Origin: Clostridium novyi NT
GTDB taxonomy: Bacteria; Bacillota; Clostridia; Clostridiales; Clostridiaceae
Reading direction: 5' to 3'
Assembly (NCBI RefSeq): GCF_000014125.1
Contig: NC_008593.1
Coordinates: 2,232,001 to 2,296,000 of the forward strand
DNA length: 64,000 nucleotides
This document shows, piece by piece, positions 20,009 to 30,019 of this stretch. How positions within the stretch are numbered: the stretch's first letter is position 1; each line of letters opens with the position of its first letter. A program made the translations under genes and the position numbers. The notes beneath the pieces were generated by a model. That model had not been told where the DNA came from, did not search any database, and saw only the letters and a list, made by a program, of their open reading frames with translations.

Positions 20009-21130
20009 ATGAAAATAGGAATTGATGCTCGAGCTGCAAAATGGTATAGAGGAACTGGTATTGGCACCTACACTTATCAACTTGTTAATTCATTAAATAA
20101 AATTGATTATTTAAATCAATACTTAATTTTTATGCCAAAAAGTAGTACTTATGATATAAAATTCAATAGTAATTACAAAATAAAAAATGTAACTCAGGAT
20201 ATGAAGGGTGAATTTTGGAATGAAATAAACATTCCAAATATCTTACAAAATAAGGATATAGATTTATATCATGTACCTCAAAATGGCGTAGGGTTACCTA
20301 AATACAAAACCTCACCTTTTGTAATAACTCTGCATGACGTAATTCCTTGTAAAATGCCCGAAACAGTAGGTAAAACATATTTAGAAATTTTTAAAAGGGA
20401 AATGCCAAATATAATCTCTAGATGCGATGGAATTCTAACTGTATCCAATTACTCAAAACAAGATATAATAAAAACCTTTAACTTTCCTGAAGAAAAAATT
20501 TTTGTAACTCACTTAGCCAACGAAGATATTTATTTTCCTCGTGATAAAAACATGTGCAAAAATTTTCTTAGCAAACACTATAATATTAATGATAATTATA
20601 TATTGTATGTTGGTGGTTTTAGTCCTAGAAAAAATATAGTAGGTTTAATAGAAGCTTTTAGTAAGTTGAATTATTGTGATTTAAAATTAATTATAGTGGG
20701 TAGACAAGGTAAATCCTATGAAATTTATAAATCCACAGCTGAAAGATTACATGTTGAAGATAAAGTTATATTTCCCGGATTCATACCTTTAGAGCATATG
20801 CCTATATTTTACAGTGCTTGTGAAGTTTTTGTATATCCATCTCTTTACGAAGGTTTTGGACTACCTCCAATAGAAGCCATGGCTTCAGGAGTTCCAATAA
20901 TAGCTTCAAACTTAACATCAATACCAGAAGTTGTAGGGAATGCTGCTCTTCTTATAAATCCCTATAATATTGATGAGCTTTATGAAGCTATGAAAAGAGT
21001 TTTAGAAGATCCTCTATTAAAAGCTAACTTAATAAATAAGTCTTTAATTAGAAGTTCAAATTTTAGTTGGCTTAAAACCGCTCAAGAAACAGTTAAAGCT
21101 TTTGAAACTATTGCAGGATGTAAAAGGTGA
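20009..21130 (+). CDS. Family 4 glycosyltransferase, copy 1
   Basis: This 373-residue GT-B glycosyltransferase has an N-terminal acceptor domain beginning [19 protein letters not shown] and a C-terminal donor domain with [10 protein letters not shown] and the EGFGLPPIE (E-x7-E) donor-binding motif. The closest type is the mannosyl/rhamnosyl GT4 group, but the sugar cannot be read. It is paired divergently with a cotS-family gene, which suggests glycan synthesis at the spore coat or surface. A paralogue sits at 34732-35844. Confidence 0.9.
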   Translation: MKIGIDARAAKWYRGTGIGTYTYQLVNSLNKIDYLNQYLIFMPKSSTYDIKFNSNYKIKNVTQDMKGEFWNEINIPNILQNKDIDLYHVPQNGVGLPKYKTSPFVITLHDVIPCKMPETVGKTYLEIFKREMPNIISRCDGILTVSNYSKQDIIKTFNFPEEKIFVTHLANEDIYFPRDKNMCKNFLSKHYNINDNYILYVGGFSPRKNIVGLIEAFSKLNYCDLKLIIVGRQGKSYEIYKSTAERLHVEDKVIFPGFIPLEHMPIFYSACEVFVYPSLYEGFGLPPIEAMASGVPIIASNLTSIPEVVGNAALLINPYNIDELYEAMKRVLEDPLLKANLINKSLIRSSNFSWLKTAQETVKAFETIAGCKR

Positions 21131-21160
21131 TTGCATATTTATATACTGCAATCACCTTTT
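21122..21160. terminator. Bidirectional terminator between glycosyltransferase and cysK
   Basis: A 14-bp stem AAAAGGTGATTGCA/TGCAATCACCTTTT (21122-21135 with 21147-21160) overlaps the glycosyltransferase stop and lies 21 bases past the cysK stop. T-runs flank both sides. Confidence 0.85.
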
Positions 21161-21181
21161 ACGATGATTAATTAAAAATTA

Positions 21182-22108
21182 TTAATCAAAAACAGGAGTT
21201 GATAAATATCTTAATCCTGTATCAGGTAATAATACAACTATATTTTTATCCTTATTTTCTTCTCTTTTGGCAAGTTTACTAGCTGCAGCAATAGCTGCTC
21301 CTGAAGATATTCCAACAAACATTCCTTCTGTTTGCACAATTTCTTTAGTTACTTTAAAAGATTCTTCATTACTTATTTTTATTGTTTCATCTATTATATC
21401 AACATTTAAAAGTTCAGGAATAAAACCTGCTCCTATTCCTTGTATTCCATGAGCCCCTGGTTTTTCTCCTGATATAACAGCAGAATCTGCTGGTTCCACT
21501 GCTACAATTTTTACGTTAGGATTTCTTTCTTTTAAGGCTTCCCCAATTCCAGTTAAAGTTCCACCAGTTCCAACACCAGCAACAAAGATATCAACTTTTC
21601 CATCTAAGTCATTCCATATTTCCCTTGCTGTTGTTTCTTTATGTGCTTTTGCATTAGCTGGATTTTCAAATTGTCCTGGTATAAAAGAATTTGGAATCTC
21701 TTTTGCAAGTTCTTCTGCTTTTTTTATGGCACCTGTCATTCCTTCACTAGCTGGAGTAAGAATAAGTTCTGCACCGTATGCACTAAGAGTTTTTCTTCTC
21801 TCAAGACTCATTGATTCTGGCATTGTTATAATAAGCTTATATCCCCTTATTGCTGCTACAAGAGCAAGACCAACACCAGTATTTCCACTAGTAGGTTCTA
21901 TAATTACTGTATCCTTATTTATTATCCCTTTTTCTTCAGCATCTTTTATCATGTAATACCCAGCTCTATCCTTAACACTTCCACCTGGGTTAAAATATTC
22001 AACCTTTGCAATAAGGTTTGTTTTTAAATCATTGTTTTTACTATATTTAGATAGTTCAACAAGAGGTGTATTCCCTATTAACTCAATTAAATTTTTTGCT
22101 ATTTTCAT
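21182..22108 (-). CDS. cysK: Cysteine synthase A (O-acetylserine sulfhydrylase)
   Basis: This PLP enzyme converts O-acetylserine and sulfide to cysteine. The 308 residues include the PLP lysine in NPGGSVKDRAG (about K46), the substrate loop PTSGNTGVG and the glycine-rich GVGTGGTLTG phosphate loop. Length is normal for CysK. It is monocistronic. The region upstream contains an ACTCGGAATTA element that could be a sulfur-control operator, but this is too weak to call. Confidence 0.97.
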   Translation of the reverse strand: MKIAKNLIELIGNTPLVELSKYSKNNDLKTNLIAKVEYFNPGGSVKDRAGYYMIKDAEEKGIINKDTVIIEPTSGNTGVGLALVAAIRGYKLIITMPESMSLERRKTLSAYGAELILTPASEGMTGAIKKAEELAKEIPNSFIPGQFENPANAKAHKETTAREIWNDLDGKVDIFVAGVGTGGTLTGIGEALKERNPNVKIVAVEPADSAVISGEKPGAHGIQGIGAGFIPELLNVDIIDETIKISNEESFKVTKEIVQTEGMFVGISSGAAIAAASKLAKREENKDKNIVVLLPDTGLRYLSTPVFD

Positions 22109-22240
22109 AAAAATTCCCCCTTTATAATATACGCCACATAATAATGTTAATCCTTCTTAAATAATAAAACAACTGATTTTAATTCCGAGTAGTTTAATCG
22201 TATTATATTACACTTGATATTATTTGTCAATTTCTTTTAT

Positions 22241-22277
22241 AAAAATAAGCTATTGCATAAAGCAATAACTCATTTTT
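22241..22277 (-). terminator. Terminator of the cobalamin operon
   Basis: A 16-bp stem with two wobble pairs (22241-22256 with 22262-22277; core GAGTTATTGC on the minus strand) and loop TTTAT (minus strand) is followed by TTTTTATAAAAG. It starts 2 bases after the cbiK stop. Confidence 0.87.
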
Positions 22278-22278
22278 C

Positions 22279-23070
22279 TTATATTATACTCTTTATATTA
22301 TTAATATATATTTGTCTTATATTTTCATTCTCCCCTAATGCGTGAAGATTTATATTAACCTTAAACCCTTCTTTTTCAAGTATAGTTTTCCATGAATCTT
22401 CTTCATCTGACGCCATATCGTTTTTAGCATGATCTCCTGATACAATCATAAACGGTTTTAATATAACTTCTTTTATGTTTTTATCTTTCAATCTTTTTAT
22501 AGCATCTTCTAAGGTTGGAGTTTCTTCTACTGTTGCAACAAATGTATTTTCATATCCTTTGCTTTTTAACATATAGTCTAAAAGAGCATAACATGAATTT
22601 GCATGATGATATGAACCATGCCCCATTAACACTAAAGCTTTATCTTCATTTTTCTCAACAAGTTCTTCTTTCATAGCTTCTATTACAATTTCATAATCTT
22701 TTGTTTGATATAGTAATGGCTTTCCAAGAACTATCTTATGAAAACTTTCTTCTTTTTCAAATCTATGCACACATAATTTAATTTTATCGTATTCTTCTCC
22801 TGGCATTACGTGTAGTGGCTGAACTATTATTTTTTCATATCCATCTTCCTTTAACTTAGATAAAGCTTCCATTGGAGTATCAACAAATATTCCATCTCTC
22901 TCTTTTAGTTTTTTTATTATCATATTAGATGTATATGCTTTTCTAACTTCAAACTCTTTAAATTCTTCTCTTATTTTTTCTTCTATAGCATCTAATGTAA
23001 TTTTTCTTGTATCTTCGTAACTTGTTCCAAAGCTCACAACAAGTATTGCACTTTTATTTGTATTTTTCAT
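22279..23070 (-). CDS. cbiK: Sirohydrochlorin cobaltochelatase
   Basis: CbiK inserts Co2+ into sirohydrochlorin to start the anaerobic (early cobalt) branch of cobalamin synthesis. The 263-residue two-lobed chelatase has metal/catalytic histidines in LMGHGSYHH (H151) and SGDHAKNDMA (H214), matching the family pattern. No signal peptide is present, so it is cytosolic and not the periplasmic heme-binding variant. It overlaps cbiJ by 17 bases and is last in the operon. Confidence 0.95.
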   Translation of the reverse strand: MKNTNKSAILVVSFGTSYEDTRKITLDAIEEKIREEFKEFEVRKAYTSNMIIKKLKERDGIFVDTPMEALSKLKEDGYEKIIVQPLHVMPGEEYDKIKLCVHRFEKEESFHKIVLGKPLLYQTKDYEIVIEAMKEELVEKNEDKALVLMGHGSYHHANSCYALLDYMLKSKGYENTFVATVEETPTLEDAIKRLKDKNIKEVILKPFMIVSGDHAKNDMASDEEDSWKTILEKEGFKVNINLHALGENENIRQIYINNIKSII

Positions 23071-23833
23071 ATTTTTCTCCTTTAACTTGGTTAATTAATT
23101 TATCTATATCAGTAAACTTATTTTCATAATTTATGTTTTCTCTTTCAATAACAAATCCTTGTATATTTATATCTATAACTGCTTTAAGCTTTTCGTATGT
23201 TCCTCCAGCAATTCCACTATCCTTCATTATCATCGCTTTAGCATCATATTCTTTTATAAAAGCTTTGTTAAGTTCATAACTAGTAGGTCCTTTTATTCCT
23301 ATTAAATCATCTATTTTAACTCCTAAATCAATACACTTTTTTATAACAGCACTACTTGGAAGAACCCTATGTATAACTCTGTTTTTTAGTTTCATATTAA
23401 TGATTTTATCTATATTCTTACTTCCAGTAGTATCAAGTATATTACCCTTTACACTTCTTAATTTTTTTTCTAATTCATCGTAGTCTTTAACAGAAATTAT
23501 GTTTTTATTGTCCTTAAATTCCCTCATAATAGACGGTCTTTCATATCTATAATATAAGATATTACATTTCCTACAAGCTTCCATTATATTTTTACTTACA
23601 TCTACTGCGTAAGGATGGGATGAATCTATAATTAACTCTATATTATTTTTCTTTATAACATCTATAAATCCTAATGTATCTAAAGGTGATGTATTTAAAA
23701 TTTTATATTTGTATTCTTCTAGCAACTCTCCACCATACTTTGTTGCTGTAGATACAAATATATCTTCTGTAAATTCATTTAACCTTTGTAGTATTTTCCT
23801 GCCTTCACTAGTACCTAGTACTACTCCTATCAC
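23054..23833 (-). CDS. cbiJ: Cobalt-precorrin-6A reductase
   Basis: This 259-residue NAD(P)H-dependent reductase makes cobalt-precorrin-6B. The N-terminal MIGVVLGTSEGRKIL carries the glycine-rich nucleotide site, and SSHPYAVDVSKNIMEAC is typical of CbiJ/CobK. It overlaps cbiH by 4 bases (ATGA) and cbiK by 17, which indicates tight coupling. Confidence 0.92.
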   Translation of the reverse strand: MIGVVLGTSEGRKILQRLNEFTEDIFVSTATKYGGELLEEYKYKILNTSPLDTLGFIDVIKKNNIELIIDSSHPYAVDVSKNIMEACRKCNILYYRYERPSIMREFKDNKNIISVKDYDELEKKLRSVKGNILDTTGSKNIDKIINMKLKNRVIHRVLPSSAVIKKCIDLGVKIDDLIGIKGPTSYELNKAFIKEYDAKAMIMKDSGIAGGTYEKLKAVIDINIQGFVIERENINYENKFTDIDKLINQVKGEKYEKYK

Positions 23834-24576
23834 TTTACTTCTCCTTTTGCTTTGTTTTCGTATCCTCTTGGAGTTATAAATTTATTATTTTTTATATAAC
23901 TTTTGCTATTTCCCACAACTACTATACTCATCATATCTACAATATCATCATTGAAATTTCCTATAGTTGTAACTGTTATTTCTTGCCCTTCTCTAAGTGC
24001 ATTTTTAACTACTCCAATTGGGGTGTTATCATTTCTATATTTTTTTATAATGTTTAAACATTCCTTTAGATAATGAGGTCTTCCTTTGCTTTTTGGATTG
24101 TACAAGGATATTATAAAATCTCCCTTTGCTGCACATTCAACTCTATTTTTTATAACTTCATAAGGCGTTAACAAATCACTTAAACTTATATTGCAATTAT
24201 CATGCATAAGAGGTGCTCCAAGTAATGATGCAGCTGATGATGATGCCGTAATTCCTGGGATTACTATAACTTCTTCATTTGTTGCCATTTCAAGAATAGG
24301 ACCTGCCATACCATATATACCAGCATCTCCTGTACTAATTATTGAAACTGTCTTACTCTTTGATTCATTAAGTGCATATTCTACCCTTTCAAGTTCTCCT
24401 CTCATTCCAGTTGAAAAAATTTCTTTTCCTTCAATTAGAGGTTCTATAAGTTTAATGTATTTAGTATATCCAACTATAATTTCACTTTCTTCTATAGCCT
24501 TTTTAGCTCTTATACTCATCTCATCTAAAGAACCAGGACCAATACCAATAACATATAATTTTCCTTTATTGTTCAT
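23830..24576 (-). CDS. cbiH: Cobalt-precorrin-3B C17-methyltransferase
   Basis: This 248-residue SAM-dependent tetrapyrrole methylase does the ring-contracting C17 methylation. It has VIGIGPGSLDEMSIRAKKAI at the start, ISTGDAGIYGMAGPI in the middle, and the CbiH/CobJ-specific IISLYNPKSKGRPHYL. It follows cbiG after 49 bases, the largest gap inside the operon, and overlaps cbiJ. Confidence 0.95.
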   Translation of the reverse strand: MNNKGKLYVIGIGPGSLDEMSIRAKKAIEESEIIVGYTKYIKLIEPLIEGKEIFSTGMRGELERVEYALNESKSKTVSIISTGDAGIYGMAGPILEMATNEEVIVIPGITASSSAASLLGAPLMHDNCNISLSDLLTPYEVIKNRVECAAKGDFIISLYNPKSKGRPHYLKECLNIIKKYRNDNTPIGVVKNALREGQEITVTTIGNFNDDIVDMMSIVVVGNSKSYIKNNKFITPRGYENKAKGEVK

Positions 24577-24625
24577 GTTTCTCTCCTTAAAATATAGTAA
24601 TTTTTTATTCTCAAAAATCTTTGAA

Positions 24626-25672
24626 CTAATTTAAAACTCCTATGCATAAGGTAACTCCATCTAGCTTTAACTTTTCCGTAATTAAAGTAGCTCCCGTAAG
24701 CTCTACACATGGTTCTGCAACAGCCCTTACCCCTATTACACTTTTTACAAATTCACTGCCCTTATAATTATGTTCAACCTTTTTTATATCTTTTACTTTG
24801 AATACATTAAAGTCACATTTAAGTTCATCTACCATTTTTAAAATAGCTTCTTCATTTTTCTTTATTTCTACTGTAGCTATTGATTTTACCGCTCTTTTAT
24901 CTATATTATATATTTTTAAAACTTTAAATATCTTTTCTTTCATGTGACTAAACGAAATTCCTTTTTTGCATCCTATTCCAAGAACTACATTTTTCTTTAT
25001 AAGTTTAAGATATGGCTTATTAAAATCTAAATTATATTTATCTGTAACTACAACTAATCCCTCTGCACTATTAACTGATTTTATATATCCTTTAGGCACT
25101 TCTATTATTTTTTTATTAAAGGCTACAAAATCCTCAATATAAGCTACCTTTTCATTATTCACAAGCATTGATGCAATTTCTTTTGCCATCTTTAAATCAT
25201 CTATAATATACCCTTTTTCCTTTGCAATAACATCAGGTGCATCTATATTAAGATTATCTGTTGCTGTAGTTATAATTGGCTCTGCCCCTAAAATAGACGC
25301 TAACTTTAAAGTAATATCATTAGCGCCACCTAAATGTCCACTTAAAAGACTTATTACAAATCTTCCCGTACTATCAATTACAATTACCGCTGGATCTTTA
25401 TCCTTACTTTCTATGTAGGGCGCTATAGTTCTAACTGCTATCCCTGTAGATGATATAAAAATTATTGTGTTATCTTTTTTAAAATATTTTTCAGTGATAT
25501 TTTTAATTCCTATGTTTTTTACATCATCTCTTAGAAATTTATCCACATTTATTTTATTTTCTTCATTATATCCACAGAATTTATCCACAACAATTGAATT
25601 TTCAAGCTTTTCAGCGATTTTATCCCCACTATTTGTAACACTTATAATTACTGTTTTCACTATTTTTATCAC
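24626..25672 (-). CDS. cbiG: Cobalt-precorrin-5A hydrolase
   Basis: CbiG opens the delta-lactone of cobalt-precorrin-5A and releases acetaldehyde. The 348 residues include the N-terminal CbiG core with ISSTGIAVRTIAPY and SLLSGHLGGANDITLKLA, and the C-terminal CobE-like part with VLGIGCKKGISF. Length is that of the fused CbiG form. It overlaps cbiF by 4 bases. Confidence 0.95.
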   Translation of the reverse strand: MIKIVKTVIISVTNSGDKIAEKLENSIVVDKFCGYNEENKINVDKFLRDDVKNIGIKNITEKYFKKDNTIIFISSTGIAVRTIAPYIESKDKDPAVIVIDSTGRFVISLLSGHLGGANDITLKLASILGAEPIITTATDNLNIDAPDVIAKEKGYIIDDLKMAKEIASMLVNNEKVAYIEDFVAFNKKIIEVPKGYIKSVNSAEGLVVVTDKYNLDFNKPYLKLIKKNVVLGIGCKKGISFSHMKEKIFKVLKIYNIDKRAVKSIATVEIKKNEEAILKMVDELKCDFNVFKVKDIKKVEHNYKGSEFVKSVIGVRAVAEPCVELTGATLITEKLKLDGVTLCIGVLN

Positions 25673-26406
25673 TTCCTAAACATATGAGAAAAGTTTTTAT
25701 CATACAGTAAACTCTTTTCATATTCACAATCAATAAAATCTCCTACAAGTATTTGAGCTGTTTTTGTTATGTTTTCTTTTTTCACCTTTTCAGCTATATC
25801 ATCAAGTGTTCCTATAACTATTTTTTCATCATCCCATGTAGCCCTTTGTATTACAGCTATTGGCACATTTCTTTTATATCCTTTTTTCAAACTATCCACT
25901 ACTTTTTCAATCATTGATACAGAAAGAAAAATCGCCATACTTGCACCTATTGAAGCTAATTTTTCTAACTTCTCTTTCTCTGGAACAGGGGTTCTTCCTT
26001 CAACTCTAGTAAGTATTACTGTTTGAGTAACACTGGGAAGTGTGAACTCCTTTTTTATTGATGATGCCGCTGCTGTAAAAGAGCTTACCCCTGGTATTAC
26101 CAAGTAACCTATATTTAGTTTATCAAGTTCATCCATTTGTTCTTTTATTGCACCATAAATAGATGGATCTCCTGTATGAAGTCTTACTATATTTTTTTCT
26201 CTATTATTTTTTATAACATCAATTACTTCATCTAATGTCATTGATGCTGAATTGTATATTTGCACTCCATTTTTACAAAAATCTAAATGTTCCTTTGCAA
26301 CAAGAGAACCTGCATATATTACTATGTCCGCTTCCTCTATAGCACGTCTTCCCTTTATTGTTATTAACTCAACATCTCCTGGACCTGCACCTACAAAAGT
26401 TACCAT
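25669..26406 (-). CDS. cbiF: Cobalt-precorrin-4 C11-methyltransferase
   Basis: This 245-residue SAM methylase begins MVTFVGAGPGDVELITIKG, with the second motif RLHTGDPSIYGAIKEQ and the family segment VIPGVSSFTAAASSI. It methylates C11 of cobalt-precorrin-4. It lies 10 bases after cbiL. Confidence 0.95.
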   Translation of the reverse strand: MVTFVGAGPGDVELITIKGRRAIEEADIVIYAGSLVAKEHLDFCKNGVQIYNSASMTLDEVIDVIKNNREKNIVRLHTGDPSIYGAIKEQMDELDKLNIGYLVIPGVSSFTAAASSIKKEFTLPSVTQTVILTRVEGRTPVPEKEKLEKLASIGASMAIFLSVSMIEKVVDSLKKGYKRNVPIAVIQRATWDDEKIVIGTLDDIAEKVKKENITKTAQILVGDFIDCEYEKSLLYDKNFSHMFRK

Positions 26407-26416
26407 AACTCTCCTC

Positions 26417-27082
26417 CTATGCTCTGTTTGCTATAATTAAACTCATATAGCCTTTTTCTTTTAATATGTCTTCTCTATTTGTTAATACCTTTTGTCCTTC
26501 TCTTCCTGCATTTTTTATATACACATAGGAAAATCCCTTAGCTTCAAGGAAATCAAGTGCTTTTTCAGCATGATGATACACTTTCATAAGAACAACATAT
26601 TTTTCATCTTTTATTTCTTCTACTTTAAATGCTGGGAGTATCTTTAAAGAGTTTTCTCCCATAACAAGTGGTACATTTGCAATAGCTGCTGATGCACAAA
26701 ATGATGGAACTCCAGCTATTGTTTCAACCTCAAATCCTCTTTCATTTATATACTTTAAAAGATGCACATAAGTGCTATAAACATAGGCATCTCCTATAGT
26801 TAAAAAGGCTACATTTTTTCCCTCTTTTAATTTGTTTGCTATAAATTCATATATTTCTCTTACCTTCTCGTCAGTATCTTCTTTTCCCATTGGGAAATGC
26901 ATAACTACAACTTCTGTACCTTCTTTTATATAATCCTTTGATGCATTAAGCGCTATACTCTCTCCACCCTTCATAGCAGATGGTGCTACTACAACATCAC
27001 ACTTTTCTATAGTTTTTACAGCTTTTATAGTTAAAAGCTCTGCATCTCCTGGTCCTACGCCTATTCCATATAACTTTGCCAT
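26417..27082 (-). CDS. cbiL: Cobalt-precorrin-2 C20-methyltransferase
   Basis: The product has 221 residues from ATG 27082, chosen because GGAGAG lies 5 bases upstream and MAKLYGIGVGPGDAELLTIK is the normal start. An upstream in-frame reading lies within cbiT and has no ribosome site. The LTIGDAYVYSTYVHLLKY motif is the CbiL/CobI form of the SAM-binding loop. It starts one base before the end of cbiT. Confidence 0.94.
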   Translation of the reverse strand: MAKLYGIGVGPGDAELLTIKAVKTIEKCDVVVAPSAMKGGESIALNASKDYIKEGTEVVVMHFPMGKEDTDEKVREIYEFIANKLKEGKNVAFLTIGDAYVYSTYVHLLKYINERGFEVETIAGVPSFCASAAIANVPLVMGENSLKILPAFKVEEIKDEKYVVLMKVYHHAEKALDFLEAKGFSYVYIKNAGREGQKVLTNREDILKEKGYMSLIIANRA

Positions 27083-27083
27083 T

Positions 27084-27662
27084 TTATCTCTCCATCTTCT
27101 CGTTTTTTTCTCCCCATACAATAAAAATAGGGTTATTTGCTTTAAGCATATAAGTATTTTTAAATGAACGACTTATAGAAACTTCAATAAACTCAACTTT
27201 GTAACTTATGTTTTTTAATGTTTCCATAGCCTTATATAAATTGTTTATAGTAATAAAATTGAGAACTATTCTGCCCTTATTTTTCAGCTTTTTTTCATAG
27301 TTTAAAATTATATCTTCTATGTTTCCACCGCTTCCACCTATGAAAATAGCATCAAACTTACTTTTTATACTTTCACACACTTCTAGCGCTTCTCCCTTAA
27401 TTATTTTTAAGTTATGTGCACTAAACTTTTCTTTATTTTTATTTATGAGTTTAACTGCTTTTTCCTCCTTCTCTACGGCTATAACTTCACCTTTATTGCA
27501 TATTTTACTTAGCTGTATACTAATTGAACCCGTTCCTGCACCAACATCTAAGACAGTGGAATTTTCATCTACACCCATTTTAGATATGGATAAAATTCTA
27601 ACCTCTTCCTTTGTCATAGGAGATTCCCCTCTTATGAACTCTTCATCCTTTATATATTTCAT
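27084..27662 (-). CDS. cbiT: Cobalt-precorrin-6B C15-methyltransferase (decarboxylating)
   Basis: This 192-residue Rossmann-fold methyltransferase has the SAM motif LDVGAGTGSISIQLS at about residues 38-52 and the FIGGSGGNIEDII segment. It is separate from CbiE here, as in the anaerobic pathway, whereas the aerobic CobL is a fusion. It overlaps cbiE by 4 bases. Confidence 0.94.
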   Translation of the reverse strand: MKYIKDEEFIRGESPMTKEEVRILSISKMGVDENSTVLDVGAGTGSISIQLSKICNKGEVIAVEKEEKAVKLINKNKEKFSAHNLKIIKGEALEVCESIKSKFDAIFIGGSGGNIEDIILNYEKKLKNKGRIVLNFITINNLYKAMETLKNISYKVEFIEVSISRSFKNTYMLKANNPIFIVWGEKNEKMER

Positions 27663-28279
27663 TTTGATTCATCCTCAATAATCATCACACTTAAATGAGA
27701 AAAATCTTTATGTATTAATTCCTCTGCATATCCAACTGTTATTTTCTCATCTGAATATGATAAATTTTCTCCTACATATACCTTATATCTTCCATTTAAA
27801 CTGCACAGTTTTTTGCAAAGTTCCTGTGATGAATTTTTTTTATCTGTAAGCCACATAGAAACATTATTATTTTTAACTATGCTTAAAAAATCTTCTTCTC
27901 TTCCATGCATACTTCCAACATAAGCCTTACTCCATACAATTCCTAGTTTGCCACTTAAATATTGTATAGATGTTATTCCCGGAACTACCTCTACACTTCC
28001 ATTAAAATTTCTTTTTATGTAATCAGTTATTCCATAAAAATTAGGATCTCCACTTGCAGCAATTGATACTATTTTATATCTGTCATCATTTATACTATCT
28101 AATATTTCTTGAAGCTTTTTTACTTTATTAATTGGTTTATTTAAAAAATTAATACTTTTTTCTATTCTCTCAAAGGCTAAAACAATATCGCTATTCTCCA
28201 TAATTTCTATGGCTTTGGGAAGTATATATTCTCGGCTTCCTGGTCCTATTCCAACAACATAAACCTTTTTATTATCCAA
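27659..28279 (-). CDS. cbiE: Cobalt-precorrin-7 C5-methyltransferase
   Basis: This 206-residue tetrapyrrole methylase contains YVVGIGPGSREYILPKAIEI and IAASGDPNFYGITDYI, with the CbiE-specific VVPGITSIQYLSGKLG. It works with CbiT on the methylations of C5 and C15. It follows cbiD after 18 bases. Confidence 0.93.
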   Translation of the reverse strand: MDNKKVYVVGIGPGSREYILPKAIEIMENSDIVLAFERIEKSINFLNKPINKVKKLQEILDSINDDRYKIVSIAASGDPNFYGITDYIKRNFNGSVEVVPGITSIQYLSGKLGIVWSKAYVGSMHGREEDFLSIVKNNNVSMWLTDKKNSSQELCKKLCSLNGRYKVYVGENLSYSDEKITVGYAEELIHKDFSHLSVMIIEDESK

Positions 28280-28297
28280 AATATATCACCACTCTTT

Positions 28298-29383
28298 TTA
28301 ATTAACTCTTGCAATAACACCCTTTTCCATAGAAAACATCACAATTTCAGCATCTATAGTGTCATAGGTATAAGTATAAATTCTACTTTTTATTTTTTGT
28401 GCTATTCTTAGATATACCTCACTATATTTATCCTCTAAAAACTTCACAGCACCTTCTGTGGTTTTCATATTGTAAACTTCATTTACTATGTGAAAAGGGG
28501 CATTCATTAATGCTAATTCTAAAGCTATTGTTTCCATTCTTACATCACATACTCTACTATGGGTTTGAAAACACCCACTAGCTATTTTGCACATCTTCCC
28601 TATATGTCCAACAAGAGCAATACTCTTTATTTCCTTTTGCCTACAAATGTCTAGTGCATATCCTATGTAATTAGAAACTATAATCATATCATTTTTATTA
28701 AATCCTAAAGCTTTAGCTCTTTCTTCCCCCATATTTCCAAATACAAGTACAGGACGAGTTACTCCTGATGCATATTTTTGCTTTATTTCAAGGGCAATAG
28801 ACTCTTTAAGTGCATCCTCTGACATAGGGGTTACTATTCCTGTAGTTCCTAGTATTGATATGCCACCTTCAATATTTAATCTAGGATTAAAAGTTTTCTT
28901 TGCAATTTCCTCTCCCTTTGGTACAGAAATAGTAATTTCTATTCCCTTATCTTTAGGTACAATTTCCATAACCTCTTTTTGTATCATCTGTCTTGGCACA
29001 GGGTTAATTGCAGGTTCTCCTTTTTTTACATAAAGTCCTTCTCCCATTACAACACCTACACCCTTGCCACCTTTTAGAGAATATCCACTTTCTATTTTTC
29101 TTGCAGTAGCATAAATTTCTATACCATTTGTTATATCAGGATCATCTCCCGAAAACTTAGTTACAGAACATTTAACATAATCTTCTCCAACTTCTATGTT
29201 TCCTATAGGCACAGTAATTTCTATCCCCTTTGGAATATCTATTGTGATTTTTTCAAGTTTTCCACCGTAATATAACATCCTTGTAGCTGCTTTTGCCGCC
29301 GCCGCTGCACAAGAACCTGTTGTATAACCACATCTTAGTTTTTTACCATCACAATCAACATACATTTCAAACATGGTTTTCAC
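28298..29383 (-). CDS. cbiD: Cobalt-precorrin-5B C1-methyltransferase
   Basis: CbiD (361 residues) methylates C1 and is specific to the anaerobic pathway. The signature [20 protein letters not shown] is near the N-terminus, with [19 protein letters not shown] and the central [15 protein letters not shown] marker of early-cobalt synthesis. It starts 12 bases after the cbiC stop. Confidence 0.96.
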   Translation of the reverse strand: MKTMFEMYVDCDGKKLRCGYTTGSCAAAAAKAATRMLYYGGKLEKITIDIPKGIEITVPIGNIEVGEDYVKCSVTKFSGDDPDITNGIEIYATARKIESGYSLKGGKGVGVVMGEGLYVKKGEPAINPVPRQMIQKEVMEIVPKDKGIEITISVPKGEEIAKKTFNPRLNIEGGISILGTTGIVTPMSEDALKESIALEIKQKYASGVTRPVLVFGNMGEERAKALGFNKNDMIIVSNYIGYALDICRQKEIKSIALVGHIGKMCKIASGCFQTHSRVCDVRMETIALELALMNAPFHIVNEVYNMKTTEGAVKFLEDKYSEVYLRIAQKIKSRIYTYTYDTIDAEIVMFSMEKGVIARVN

Positions 29384-29395
29384 TCATTTCCTTTT

Positions 29396-30019
29396 TTATC
29401 TTGCCAACATATACATTAGTGCATTTACAATACATGCAGCAATTCCACTACCACCTTTTCTACCTCTTACAGTTATCATAGGTATGTTTAACTTTTCTAT
29501 TTCTACTTTACATTCCGCCGCTCCAACGAATCCAACTGGACACGCTATTATAAATTTAGGATTTGCTTTTCCTTGTTCTACAAGTTCTTTTAATTTAAAA
29601 ACTGCTGTAGGTGCATTTCCAAACACAAAAAATTCAACTCCGTCTTCAACTGCCTTTTCAACAGCCGCCATAGAACGTGTAATCTCTCTTTCCTTTGCAA
29701 TTTTTGCTACTTCTTCTTCAGATACATAAGAAATTACCCTGCAGTTTAACTTTTCAAGTGCCTTTTTATTTATTCCTGAAAGAGCCATTTTAGTATCTGT
29801 ATATATTGTTACTCCCATTTTTAATAGTTTTAAAGCTTCATCAATAGCACCTTCTCTTATATACAATAAATCTTTATATTCAAAATCTGCCGTTGTATGT
29901 ATAACTCTTTTTACTATTTGAAATTCTCTTTCACTAAAATTATGTGGTCCCATTTCCTCTCCAATTATCTCAAAACTTCTTTTTTCAATTCCCATAGGAC
30001 TTTTTATATAGTTACTCAA
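29396..30019 (-). CDS. cbiC: Cobalt-precorrin-8 methylmutase
   Basis: This 207-residue enzyme moves the C11 methyl to C12 to form cobyrinate. The catalytic His is in RVIHTTADFEY (H41), and VGFVGAAECKVEIEKL and GRKGGSGIAACIVNALMY are family segments. It overlaps cbiA by 8 bases. Confidence 0.96.
   Translation of the reverse strand: MSNYIKSPMGIEKRSFEIIGEEMGPHNFSEREFQIVKRVIHTTADFEYKDLLYIREGAIDEALKLLKMGVTIYTDTKMALSGINKKALEKLNCRVISYVSEEEVAKIAKEREITRSMAAVEKAVEDGVEFFVFGNAPTAVFKLKELVEQGKANPKFIIACPVGFVGAAECKVEIEKLNIPMITVRGRKGGSGIAACIVNALMYMLAR

Noticed and set aside
22175..22210. Possible CymR-type operator before cysK (ACTCGGAATTA on the minus strand)
   Set aside because: Only part of the motif can be matched and I do not trust my recall of the clostridial consensus.
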